Source: DAOTWP01 sp034435675 | GTDB lineage: Bacteria; Chloroflexota; Anaerolineae; Aggregatilineales; Phototrophicaceae | Length of the DNA stretch: 22,954 bases | Direction: 5' to 3' | Assembly (NCBI GenBank): GCA_034435675.1 | Contig: DAOTWP010000133.1 | Location: forward strand, 1 to 22,954 | In this document: positions 1 to 5,869 of the stretch, one piece after another | Layout: each line of letters begins with the position of its first letter | How positions within the stretch are numbered: the stretch's first letter is position 1 | Position numbers and translations under genes: made by a program | Notes under the pieces: model-generated | What the model saw: only the letters and a program-made list of their open reading frames with translations | Database searches by the model: none | Told to the model about the DNA's origin: nothing

Positions 1-184
1 GGTGTAAATCCCAGACCTCGACCGCGCGGCGCAGGTGCAGCCCCTCGTCGTTGTGCAGCGGCAACACCTCCAGCGCCCCCACGCGCACCGCCCAAAAGCA
101 CAGCAGCAGCGCCAGCGGCAGCAGCCAATGCACTGCCCAGGGTCCTACGTTGACAGATGCGCCAGCAGCACGGTCGCCAGTCAT
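1..184 (-). CDS. N-terminus of a membrane glycosyltransferase-like protein (partial)
   Basis: This is the first 61 codons of a gene that runs off the left edge. ATG at 184-182 is preceded by an in-frame TAG two codons upstream, so the start is constrained. The protein begins with a short polar stretch, then a hydrophobic segment (about residues 16-38, WAVHWLLPLALLLCFWAVRV) fitting a first membrane helix. It then carries LPLHNDEGLHLRRAVEVW. An acidic Asn-Asp-Glu motif just after the first helix, followed by a His and Arg-rich stretch, is typical of GT39/PMT-like polyprenyl-phosphate-sugar-dependent glycosyltransferases, where the Asp is catalytic. The family assignment is inferred from this fragment alone; another GT-C enzyme is possible. 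It lies beyond the infA terminator, so it probably has its own promoter, which I could not locate. Confidence 0.6.
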   Translation of the reverse strand, partial: MTGDRAAGASVNVGPWAVHWLLPLALLLCFWAVRVGALEVLPLHNDEGLHLRRAVEVWDLH

Positions 185-281
185 ACACTACCCCATTTCC
201 ACAGTGCGGCGGGCAAACCGCGTGCCCGGCACCGGCAGACAAAACGCCGCGATAAATGACAGCGCTGAGCGAGAACTCGCC

Positions 282-310
282 AAACAAAAAGCCCGCAGCA
301 CCGCGAGCTT
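282..310 (-). terminator. Intrinsic terminator closing the rpsU-infA unit
   Basis: Read on the minus strand, an 8-bp stem (AAGCTCGC with GCGGGCTT, one G-U pair) closes a 6-nt loop (303-310 with 289-296) and runs straight into TTTTTGTTT. It lies about 120 nt after the infA stop and about 100 nt before the next start. This is the canonical layout of a Rho-independent terminator. Confidence 0.8.
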
Positions 311-428
311 CTGCCAATCATAGACAAGCCGCCGCCAACCGCGCGGCTCGGACCCGGCTCTGGGTGCAGACAACCTGCGCGCAGGAACGCCACACAGGCA
401 GGCGATGCAGCCAGAAGCGATCAGTGGC

Positions 429-680
429 TCACTCTTCGAGCACTTCCACGTTACCCCCGTCACGATGCCGGTAGATGATGCGCCCGCGTGTAGGGTCATA
501 CATGCTCATCTCCACTTTAACACGATCACCGAGCAGAATGCGGATATAGTACTTGCGCATTTTGCCGGACAGATACGCCAGAATGCGGTGTCCATTTTCC
601 ATCTGTACGAGGAACTGGGTGTTGGGCAGCGCTTCGACGACTGTCCCCTCTACTTCGATCTTGTCTTCCTTTTTTGCCAT
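429..680 (-). CDS. infA: Translation initiation factor IF-1
   Basis: IF-1 binds the ribosomal A site on the 30S subunit and works with IF-2 and IF-3 during initiation. The 83-residue product starts MAKKEDKIEVEGTVVEALPN and is a single S1/OB fold with the family hallmarks ENGH, SGKMRKYYIRIL and GDRVKVE. It continues into the usual YDPTRGRI segment and a tail about ten residues longer than in E. coli. GGAGG lies 4 nt before the ATG. It follows rpsU with a 119-nt gap and precedes a strong terminator. In many bacteria infA sits between map/adk and rpmJ in the spc operon. Here it is with rpsU and two S1 genes, so it is either relocated or a second copy, which this window cannot decide. Confidence 0.96.
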   Translation of the reverse strand: MAKKEDKIEVEGTVVEALPNTQFLVQMENGHRILAYLSGKMRKYYIRILLGDRVKVEMSMYDPTRGRIIYRHRDGGNVEVLEE

Positions 681-707
681 TCAGCCTCCATAAAACAGCC
701 TTTGCAG

Positions 708-749
708 AAAACAACAACCCGCTGTCGGGATGTTCCGCCAGCGGTTGTT
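708..749 (-). terminator. Hairpin between rpsU and infA, terminator or attenuator
   Basis: On the minus strand AACAACCGCTG (749-739) pairs with CAGCGGGTTGTT (724-713), an 11-bp stem with one bulged G. It is followed by GTTTTC (T run at 711-708). It lies after rpsU and 28 nt before infA. The short U run suggests partial termination or an mRNA-end stabiliser that would lower infA relative to rpsU. Confidence 0.5.
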
Positions 750-799
750 CTGGTGTCTTAGCCACATCCGGTATGCCTGAACAGGACCCGCCTATGCCA

Positions 800-1000
800 C
801 TAGCGGACCTGCGCCTTACGTTGGCGACGGCGAGAGCGACGGATGGCTTTTTTCTTCTCAATACGTCGCAGTTCGCTTTTGGAAATATGCCAGCGTTTAC
901 GACGGACGGTGCTCAGCACCCCGCTGTTGGTCACTTTCTTGCGAAAACGCCGCAGCAGTGACTCCTGTGATTCGTTCGGTTTCAGTGTGACCGACGTCAT
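800..1000 (-). CDS. rpsU: 30S ribosomal protein S21 (bS21)
   Basis: S21 is a small, very basic 30S protein that sits near the platform where the Shine-Dalgarno helix forms and is needed for initiation on many mRNAs. The 66-residue product shows the family core ESLLRRFRKKVTNSGVLSTV, then an Arg/Lys-rich helix (RRKRW, RRIEKKKAIRRSRRRQRK). Length is normal for bS21. The ATG at 1000 is preceded by an AAGGGGGTGA stretch about 12 nt upstream. It is the first gene of a small unit with infA, downstream of rpsA2. The leader holds a weak TATAAA at 1064-1069 and a 9-bp hairpin at 1105-1138. Confidence 0.93.
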   Translation of the reverse strand: MTSVTLKPNESQESLLRRFRKKVTNSGVLSTVRRKRWHISKSELRRIEKKKAIRRSRRRQRKAQVR

Positions 1001-1063
1001 GCCTGCTCGTCACCCCCTTCCTGTGTCAGATTTTGAAGCACCACAGAACACGCCCAAACATCG

Positions 1064-1069
1064 TTTATA
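1064..1069 (-). promoter_or_regulatory. Possible -10 element for rpsU-infA
   Basis: The minus strand reads TATAAA here, about 64 nt before the rpsU start. No convincing -35 box lies at 16-18 nt, so this is a weak call. A second candidate, TATAAT at 1244-1249, overlaps the rpsA2 stop codon. Confidence 0.3.
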
Positions 1070-1104
1070 AGAGTCCCCCGCAGCAGCAGTGCTGCATGCA
1101 GCCT

Positions 1105-1138
1105 GCGCAGGGGCTGCATGGCTGCGTTTCCCCTGCGC
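1105..1138 (-). terminator. GC-rich hairpin downstream of rpsA2, without U tract
   Basis: GCGCAGGGG and CCCCTGCGC form a perfect 9-bp stem around a 16-nt loop. It lies about 107 nt after the rpsA2 stop and 105 nt before rpsU. There is no run of U after it, so it may act as a Rho-dependent or 3'-end-protecting structure, or as part of an rpsU leader, rather than as a classical terminator. Confidence 0.4.
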
Positions 1139-1244
1139 GGCGGTAACCTGTCAACATGTTGGCATCAACGCACTGACAGCTAAATTGGTAACTTTATGGA
1201 TGATGGATTGTTGGGTTCTGTTTGTGATCAACCACTTAGGTTAA

Positions 1245-2501
1245 TTATACTTGTTCGACGGCAATCTCGCTAGCCTCAACCAGTTCAGCGGCGGGCACAG
1301 CTTCGACCTGATCGGGCAGCTCGGCACCAGGCGACGCCTCACCGCTGTCGGTCCTGTCACCGCCGATTCGCGCCTGCCATGCCTCGCGCTCGTCCGCGCT
1401 GACTTCCTTCAGGCTCAAGCCCAACCGCTGCTTGTCCGGCTCAATGCTGATGACGCGCATCAACAGGCGCTGCCCTTCATAAACCACCTCGGTGGGATGC
1501 TGCGGGGCAGATTCTGCCAACTGGCTGACATGCAGCAGCGCTTCGATGCCGGGTTCCATGCTGACGAATGCGCCAAACTGTGCCACGCGCGAGATGACGC
1601 CATCGACCAACTGCCCGACATGATACAGCTCTTCAACGATGGACCACGGGTTCGGCTGCAAGCGCTTCAGACTCAAGCCGATGCGCCGACCTTCCTGATC
1701 CAGACGCAGCACGTACACCTGCACTTCGTCACCCACATTCAGCACTTCCTTGGGGTGCTTTACGCGGTGCCACGCCAGTTCAGAGATGTGAATCAGCCCG
1801 TCCGCACCGCCCAAATCAACAAATGCGCCGAAGTCGCGCAGCCCGCTGACAATGCCGGAGCGCACCTCGCCCTCGCTTAGTTCGTCCAGCAGCACCCCCT
1901 TGCGCGCTTCGCGGTTGTCGCGCTGGGCGTCACGCTGGCTGAAGACCAACCGGCGGCGCTTGCGATTGACCTCGATCACCTTGAGGTTGATCGTCTTGCC
2001 GACCATGCGCACCAGATGATCCTTGCGGTCATCATCGTCCAGCCCGCGCGGCAAATCCACCACATGGCTAGCCGGCACGAAACCGCGCAGATGTCCGAAG
2101 GGGACAATCAGACCGCCCCGGTTGGCATCGGCGACGATGCCTTTCCAGACTTCGTCGCTGTTCATCAGGGCTTCGGCGTGCTTCCAGTCCTCGCTCTGCT
2201 TTGCCTGTGAAACGGACAGAATCAGGTTGCCGTCTTCATCTTCCAGCCGGACGACGGTGACGTCAACTTCTTCGCCCACAGTGAACGCCACTTCTGCCCC
2301 CAGGCGCTCCAGGTCACGGCGAGGAACAATGCCATCGCGTTTCCAGCCTACATCGATAATCAGGCCCAGGCTGTCTACTGCCAGCACAGTACCGGTAAGG
2401 ATGTCCCCACGCTCAATCTGCTCAGCATTAAATGATGCGTCCAGCAGCGCAGCGAAATCCATATCGTCGGTGTATTGGTCCAACGACGTTAGTAGATGCA
2501 T
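1245..2501 (-). CDS. rpsA: S1 RNA-binding domain protein, ribosomal S1-like (downstream paralogue)
   Basis: This 418-residue product contains four consecutive S1/OB repeats. The first (about 30-105) begins GDILTGTVLAVDSLGLIIDV; the second (115-195) is divergent, with GGLIVPFGHLRGFVP; the third (210-285) is the most canonical, with GLRDFGAFVDLGGADGLIHI; the fourth (295-370) has AQFGAFVSMEPGIEALLHV. An acidic tail follows. S1 binds mRNA on the 30S subunit; proteins of this size replace the six-domain S1 of proteobacteria in many phyla. ATG at 2501 has GGGGAG 11 nt upstream. It is the second of two S1 genes here, separated from the first by a terminator, a consensus promoter and an attenuator-like leader, so it is independently regulated. 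Which paralogue is the main ribosomal S1 is not decidable from sequence alone. Confidence 0.9.
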   Translation of the reverse strand: MHLLTSLDQYTDDMDFAALLDASFNAEQIERGDILTGTVLAVDSLGLIIDVGWKRDGIVPRRDLERLGAEVAFTVGEEVDVTVVRLEDEDGNLILSVSQAKQSEDWKHAEALMNSDEVWKGIVADANRGGLIVPFGHLRGFVPASHVVDLPRGLDDDDRKDHLVRMVGKTINLKVIEVNRKRRRLVFSQRDAQRDNREARKGVLLDELSEGEVRSGIVSGLRDFGAFVDLGGADGLIHISELAWHRVKHPKEVLNVGDEVQVYVLRLDQEGRRIGLSLKRLQPNPWSIVEELYHVGQLVDGVISRVAQFGAFVSMEPGIEALLHVSQLAESAPQHPTEVVYEGQRLLMRVISIEPDKQRLGLSLKEVSADEREAWQARIGGDRTDSGEASPGAELPDQVEAVPAAELVEASEIAVEQV

Positions 2502-2550
2502 CTCTTTTGTTGCTCCCCAAAGGTAAGTTTTTCTGGAGACCCTAAGCAGG

Positions 2551-2601
2551 AAAAATTAAAGCCCGGCAAACTCAACACCTGTGCTTGAGTTACCGAGCTT
2601 T
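2551..2601 (-). terminator. Intrinsic terminator or attenuator inside the rpsA2 leader
   Basis: On the minus strand AAAGCTCGG (2601-2593) pairs with CCGGGCTTT (2566-2558), and inside it AACTCAA (2591-2585) pairs with TTGAGTT (2575-2569) around a 9-nt loop. The stem runs into AATTTTT. It lies after the strong promoter at 2715-2743 and 50 nt before the S1 start. It must either be read through in a controlled way or end a separate RNA of about 155 nt. Confidence 0.78.
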
Positions 2602-2691
2602 ACGTTCTGTTAACTGATTAAGCGAATTCACAGAGCAAACGCAGCACCGTTTGTTCCCCGCCGGAGTGGTATCACAGCGAGGCAGCGCCAT
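2590..2691 (-). CDS. Candidate 33-residue Cys-rich leader peptide
   Basis: Starting about 17 nt after the predicted transcription start, an ATG at 2691 opens 33 codons ending in TAA at 2592-2590. The peptide begins MALPRCDTTPAG and continues NKRCCVCSVN, with four Cys and many basic residues. AAAGGA precedes the ATG, but only by 1-2 nt, so initiation may be weak. The stop codon lies inside the 5' arm of the following terminator stem. A ribosome there would mask that arm and prevent the hairpin, as in leader-peptide attenuation. It does not match a ribosomal protein I recognise, and it could be a chance ORF. Confidence 0.4.
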   Translation of the reverse strand: MALPRCDTTPAGNKRCCVCSVNSLNQLTERKAR

Positions 2692-2714
2692 TTCCTTTCT
2701 TAAGATCGCGGGCG

Positions 2715-2743
2715 ATTATAGTAGTCGGATCAGGGATTGTCAA
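2715..2743 (-). promoter_or_regulatory. Consensus sigma-70 promoter upstream of rpsA2
   Basis: The minus strand reads TTGACA (2743-2738), a 17-nt spacer, then TATAAT (2720-2715). All twelve consensus bases match at the ideal spacing. Predicted transcription start is near 2708, giving a leader of about 207 nt before rpsA2. Confidence 0.85.
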
Positions 2744-2911
2744 TTTTCGCTAATGGCGCTCGTTAAAATACCTCGTGCAACCTGCACAAATACCCCCGCT
2801 TCAAGGTCATCGCACAGGGCTATTATTAGGGCAACTTAAACGAATCCTTTAAAGAAGCGGAAACTGCGTCCGTTCGCAGCCGCAAGCGGACACAGACTGG
2901 GGGGTAAAATC

Positions 2912-2942
2912 AAAACAAGGGACCACAGCAGTCCCTTGTTTT
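2912..2942 (-). terminator. Intrinsic terminator of rpsA1
   Basis: AAAACAAGGGAC and GTCCCTTGTTTT form a perfect 12-bp stem with a 7-nt loop. On the minus strand it continues GATTTTA. It starts 27 nt after the rpsA1 stop. The symmetrical A/T ends would also let it act on the other strand, though no plus-strand gene approaches it. Confidence 0.85.
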
Positions 2943-2969
2943 ATCATCATTCAGCGCTGCGCGCCCACC

Positions 2970-4238
2970 CTACAGGCTGGTTTCTTCCGCCGGGGATTCT
3001 GGTGGATCCTGCGGCTGCGCAGTTTCTGCTTCGGCGGGGGCGGCTTCTGCAGGCACAGCGGCAGCGGGCGCTTCGGTAGGCGGCGTTGACTCGGCAGTCG
3101 GTGAGGCGGGCTGTTCGGGAGTGTCTGTACCCCAGCGCTGGGTGAAGCCCACACGCCGTTTCTCCGGCTCCAGATGGCTGATACGCAGGCTGAGGCGATC
3201 CCCCTTCTTGACGTAGGAATGCGGCTCTTTCAGCGACCCATCGCCCATTTCGCTGAGGTGCAGCAGCCCTTCCAGCCCGTTATCCAGCGCGACGAACGCG
3301 CCGAAATCAACCACATTCGTGACCATGCCTTCGACAAGCTGCCCTTCGTGATAACGCTCGGCAGCATCTTCCCACGGGTCGCGCAGCAGGCGCTTGCGGC
3401 TCAGCGCAATACGGTTGTTGCCGCGATCCAGGCTGAGCACATAGACATCAATTTCGTCACCCACCGAAAGCACGTCGCGCGGGTGATCGACACGGTGCCA
3501 CGCCAGTTCGCTGACATGGATCAAGCCGTCCGCACCACCGAGGTTGACGAACGCGCCAAAATCGCGCAGCCCGGTCACGGTGCCGCGCACGACATCGCCC
3601 TCCTGCAATTCTGCCAGCAGGCGCGCCTTCTGCTGCGCACGCCATTCGCGCTGGGCTTCGCGTTCACTGAAAATCAGGCGGCGGCGATCCTGGTCCACCT
3701 CGATCACCTTAACCACCAGATCCTGATCACGCAGGCTGTCCCAGGAGTCGCGGCGTTCACCACTGAAGGCTGCGGACACCAGATGCGAACTGGGGATGAA
3801 ACCCTCAAGGCGATTCCAGCGCACGAGGATGCCCCCGCGATTGCTGCCCGTCACCGACACCTTGACGACTTCTTCGCTTTCCAGCAGCTTGCGCGCTTTT
3901 TCCCAGTCGTAACGCTGCAAGCCCATATTGATGGAGACAATCAGGTTTTCGTCCTGATCACGTGGATTGAGGACATACACCGGCACTTCGTCGCCGACCT
4001 TCAGCCCGGCACGCAGCGCATCATCCAATCGCTCCAAATCCTGCGATGGGACAATGCCGTCCTGTTTGACCCCCAGATCCACGATAATCTCACGATCATC
4101 AATTTGCAGGATAATCGCGTTGCGAATTTCGCCACGCCGCGGAGGCGTGTATTCATACGACTCGTAGGCTTCCAATAACTCCGCGAAACTACCCTGACCA
4201 TTCATTTCGTTTTGCACGTCTAGATTTTGCTCACTCAT
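2970..4238 (-). CDS. rpsA: S1 RNA-binding domain protein, ribosomal S1-like (upstream paralogue)
   Basis: This 422-residue protein has the same four-repeat S1 plan as its downstream neighbour. Repeat 1 is near residues 37-110 (GEIRNAIILQIDDREIIVDL), repeat 2 near 120-200 (NRGGILVRWNRLEGFIP), repeat 3 near 215-290 (GLRDFGAFVNLGGADGLIHV) and repeat 4 near 300-370 (VDFGAFVALDNGLEGLLHL). Repeat 3 is nearly identical between the paralogues, including LAWHRV and GLIH. After about residue 372 comes a long low-complexity tail rich in Pro, Ala and Glu that the other copy lacks. The role is mRNA binding on the 30S subunit. The ATG at 4238 has no clear Shine-Dalgarno sequence, which is common for S1 genes that autoregulate. 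It lies 110 nt after padR and ends in a strong terminator. Confidence 0.92.
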   Translation of the reverse strand: MSEQNLDVQNEMNGQGSFAELLEAYESYEYTPPRRGEIRNAIILQIDDREIIVDLGVKQDGIVPSQDLERLDDALRAGLKVGDEVPVYVLNPRDQDENLIVSINMGLQRYDWEKARKLLESEEVVKVSVTGSNRGGILVRWNRLEGFIPSSHLVSAAFSGERRDSWDSLRDQDLVVKVIEVDQDRRRLIFSEREAQREWRAQQKARLLAELQEGDVVRGTVTGLRDFGAFVNLGGADGLIHVSELAWHRVDHPRDVLSVGDEIDVYVLSLDRGNNRIALSRKRLLRDPWEDAAERYHEGQLVEGMVTNVVDFGAFVALDNGLEGLLHLSEMGDGSLKEPHSYVKKGDRLSLRISHLEPEKRRVGFTQRWGTDTPEQPASPTAESTPPTEAPAAAVPAEAAPAEAETAQPQDPPESPAEETSL

Positions 4239-4348
4239 ACGTCAATCGCGCTTTGACCGCCAATAAAAGAACGCGCTGCAACCCCGTAGTGAAGTCGGCT
4301 CGCAACGCCGAGACTGACGGCTCCACGCGCTGTAAGCTGGCTGCCAGT

Positions 4349-4864
4349 TCATGCGGAGGCAACCAACAGTTGCGCTTCAACCCGCTCCAGCCAATCAAGT
4401 TCCGCTTTACATAGTGACAGCGCGTATTCCGTCACCCATAGCTGCTGTGTCTGGCTTGCCTGCGCTAGTTCCTTATGCAGGATACCTTGCAGCAGTTCTA
4501 CGTCTTCCCGCCGGGTCGTTACCAGTTCAAGCAGTGCTTCGCGCGGCAGATTTTTGCCCAAATAGAGCTTGAGCAAAAACTCGCGCCTGACCTGATCTGC
4601 TGCCGGCGGCTGTTGTAGCCACCCTTCCAACTCCCGATAACCTTTGGGCGTGATCTGGTAGACCTTCTTCGCCGGGCGTCCTTTTTGCGGTTTCTCGTCT
4701 ACTTCAACCGCGCCTTCCTCTAGCAGTTTGTGCAGGGTTGGATACAGGGTGCCATAGCTTGCGTTGGTTACCACGCTGAGCGCGGCTTTGACATGTTTCT
4801 TGATGTCGTAGCCGGTCATCGGGCGTTCTGTTAATAAACCGAGAATCAAATACCTGTGTGACAT
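4349..4864 (-). CDS. PadR-family transcriptional regulator
   Basis: The product is 171 residues. The N-terminal winged helix (about 1-85) starts MSHRYLILGLLTERPMTGYD and includes TNASYGTLYPTLHKLLEEG, the recognition-helix segment typical of PadR, then the wing KKVYQITPKGYREL. The C-terminal part (about 90-165) is helical, as in the Vir/AphA-like dimerisation domain of PadR group 1. These proteins are dimeric repressors, often of transporters or stress enzymes next to their own gene. No obvious target is adjacent: the neighbours are S1 and a phosphoribosyltransferase, and the upstream operators suggest autoregulation. ATG at 4864 has no strong ribosome-binding site but gives the conserved N-terminus. 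Confidence 0.92.
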   Translation of the reverse strand: MSHRYLILGLLTERPMTGYDIKKHVKAALSVVTNASYGTLYPTLHKLLEEGAVEVDEKPQKGRPAKKVYQITPKGYRELEGWLQQPPAADQVRREFLLKLYLGKNLPREALLELVTTRREDVELLQGILHKELAQASQTQQLWVTEYALSLCKAELDWLERVEAQLLVASA

Positions 4865-4885
4865 AAAGCGCCGAGATTACTTCAT

Positions 4886-4926
4886 GATTGTTAATAAACA
4901 ATCGAAGTATATCTCTTTCAGATATA
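4886..4926 (-). promoter_or_regulatory. Two palindromic operators over the padR promoter
   Basis: GATTGTT-AATA-AACAATC (4886-4903) and TATATCT-CTTTC-AGATATA (4908-4926) are perfect 7-bp inverted repeats set 4 nt apart. The second overlaps the -10 box and spacer of the promoter at 4906-4935; the first lies over the start site and early transcript. A dimeric repressor bound here would block padR, so I infer PadR autoregulation. Confidence 0.6.
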
Positions 4927-4935
4927 GCGTCACAA
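4906..4935 (-). promoter_or_regulatory. padR promoter
   Basis: The minus strand reads TTGTGA (4935-4930), an 18-nt spacer, then TATACT (4911-4906). Start of transcription is predicted near 4899, about 35 nt before the padR ATG. Confidence 0.6.
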
Positions 4936-5040
4936 GGTTGAGTGCCGTTTGCATGCGTAAGAGTTTCTCAACAGCCGCCCCTTGTGAGTCTGCCGCTTGC
5001 TGTCTGCTCATTACACAGCATAAAGATTAGCGCTACGTGA

Positions 5041-5049
5041 ATTATAGCA
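5041..5049 (-). promoter_or_regulatory. Extended -10 promoter element (distal padR promoter)
   Basis: The minus strand has TGCTATAAT, an extended -10 box. TTGCAA lies 19 nt further upstream, slightly too far for an ideal -35. It is 177 nt before padR and just after the phosphoribosyltransferase gene, so it could give a longer padR transcript or a small RNA. Confidence 0.5.
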
Positions 5050-5085
5050 GAAAAGCTTACAGATATTGCAAAAATTTCCTGCTTT

Positions 5086-5628
5086 CTAATTTAGTCCCCC
5101 TTCAGGTTCCGGGTCGGGCTGCATCATGCCGATCCCCCGCAGCCCACGATCCACTTCCCACGGATAGACGATATAGGCATCGGTGACAGCGCCATAAAAG
5201 TCTGGTTCCGCCTTGTTGAACAGCGAACGATAAGGATTAAAGTGCAGCACGCAGGTGAACGGCGTTGCCCCTGCCGCCTGCACCCGCCCGCGCACCGCTG
5301 TGCTGGTGCGCCCGCTGCCCCACACATCGTCTACAATCAACACACGCCGCCCGACCAGCAGTTCAGGCTCAGGGAACTGGACGAACGAGGGCCACGCCAT
5401 CAGCCCACTCACCTCCGCCTCTTTCGGAAAGTCCACCGCCGCTGTCAGCAGTTCGCGCAGGTTAAGCGCCTCTGCCAGCAGTCCGCCGGGGATCACCCCG
5501 CCGCGTGTAATCATCACCATCGTATTGAACGGACCAAAACCGCGCAGCTGCGGCATCAATACGTCAATCAGACGATCTACATCATCCCATGTCAAGACCT
5601 CATGCCGTGCAGGTCCTCTTGGTCTCAC
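5086..5628 (-). CDS. Phosphoribosyltransferase (PRTase type I)
   Basis: The product is 180 residues if it starts at GTG 5628. It carries the PRPP-binding signature RRVLIVDDVWGSGRTS (hydrophobic strand, two Asp, then a Gly-Ser-Gly-Arg-Thr loop). An upstream MVMITRGGVIPGGLLAEAL segment matches the pyrophosphate loop region, and HFNPYRS with YPWEVDR near the C-terminus resembles the hood region of xanthine/hypoxanthine-type PRTases. The likely reaction is transfer of phosphoribose from PRPP to a purine base, but the base specificity cannot be read. GGAGAAGG lies about 10 nt before the GTG. The frame stays open further upstream to 5859, but that part crosses a hairpin and a promoter and does not look like protein. 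TTG at 5595 is an alternative start. Confidence 0.82.
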   Translation of the reverse strand: MRPRGPARHEVLTWDDVDRLIDVLMPQLRGFGPFNTMVMITRGGVIPGGLLAEALNLRELLTAAVDFPKEAEVSGLMAWPSFVQFPEPELLVGRRVLIVDDVWGSGRTSTAVRGRVQAAGATPFTCVLHFNPYRSLFNKAEPDFYGAVTDAYIVYPWEVDRGLRGIGMMQPDPEPEGGLN

Positions 5629-5677
5629 CTTGCCCCAACCTTCTCCACAGCCATAACTGAACCAGTAGTTTCGTACC

Positions 5678-5728
5678 TTCGCAGGAAAAAGGTGCGAAAA
5701 CTGCGCTTGTCTCGATGCAAGCGCAGTT
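5678..5728 (-). terminator. Leader hairpins before the phosphoribosyltransferase gene
   Basis: AACTGCGCTTG and CAAGCGCAGTT (5728-5718 with 5709-5699) form a perfect 11-bp stem with an 8-nt loop and end in TTTT. A second hairpin follows at once: TTCGCA and TGCGAA around a pyrimidine loop (5698-5678). They lie between the -10 box at 5753 and the gene start, so they could attenuate this gene. They could equally end transcripts arriving from pruA, whose stop is 140 nt upstream. Confidence 0.5.
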
Positions 5729-5752
5729 AGGCATTTCCGCGATATGGGTTCT

Positions 5753-5758
5753 ATTATA
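5753..5758 (-). promoter_or_regulatory. -10 element for the phosphoribosyltransferase gene
   Basis: The minus strand reads CGCTATAATAG. No good -35 box is seen, but a perfect palindrome and a direct repeat occupy 5772-5797, just upstream, which suggests a regulator-dependent promoter. Confidence 0.5.
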
Positions 5759-5771
5759 GCGATGTGTGTGG

Positions 5772-5797
5772 CAATCGGCGATTGTGACAATCGGCGA
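5772..5797. repeat. Palindrome plus direct repeat, candidate operator
   Basis: CGATTGT-G-ACAATCG is a perfect 15-nt palindrome at 5779-5793. The ten-base unit CAATCGGCGA occurs twice, at 5772-5781 and 5788-5797, offset by 16 nt. The cluster begins 14 bp upstream of a TATAAT box, a normal place for a regulator. Confidence 0.5.
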
Positions 5798-5869
5798 AGG
5801 GGCGACTGCGGCATGTCCGCAGCACGCAGCCGCCCTCCCGGTTGAAGCAGGCAACACAACAGCCAAATG

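Larger units (their letters stand above)
2502..2969 (-). other. Gene-free interval between the two S1 genes
   Basis: These 468 bp hold, in transcription order, the rpsA1 terminator (2912-2942), a small hairpin formed by GTCCG and CGGAC around 2872-2895, the consensus promoter (2715-2743), the Cys-rich small ORF (2590-2691), the leader terminator (2551-2601) and the rpsA2 ribosome-binding site. I see no other gene. Confidence 0.7.

Noticed and set aside
181..499. Open frames on the minus strand overlapping the 3' end of infA
   Set aside because: They are Arg/Cys-rich, run through the terminator at 282-310 and lack domain features.
3174..4178. A 334-codon open frame on the plus strand
   Set aside because: It is opposite the upstream S1 gene and has no recognisable domain.
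5629..5859. N-terminal extension of the phosphoribosyltransferase frame
   Set aside because: It crosses a perfect hairpin and a TATAAT box, has no family similarity, and would make the enzyme too long.
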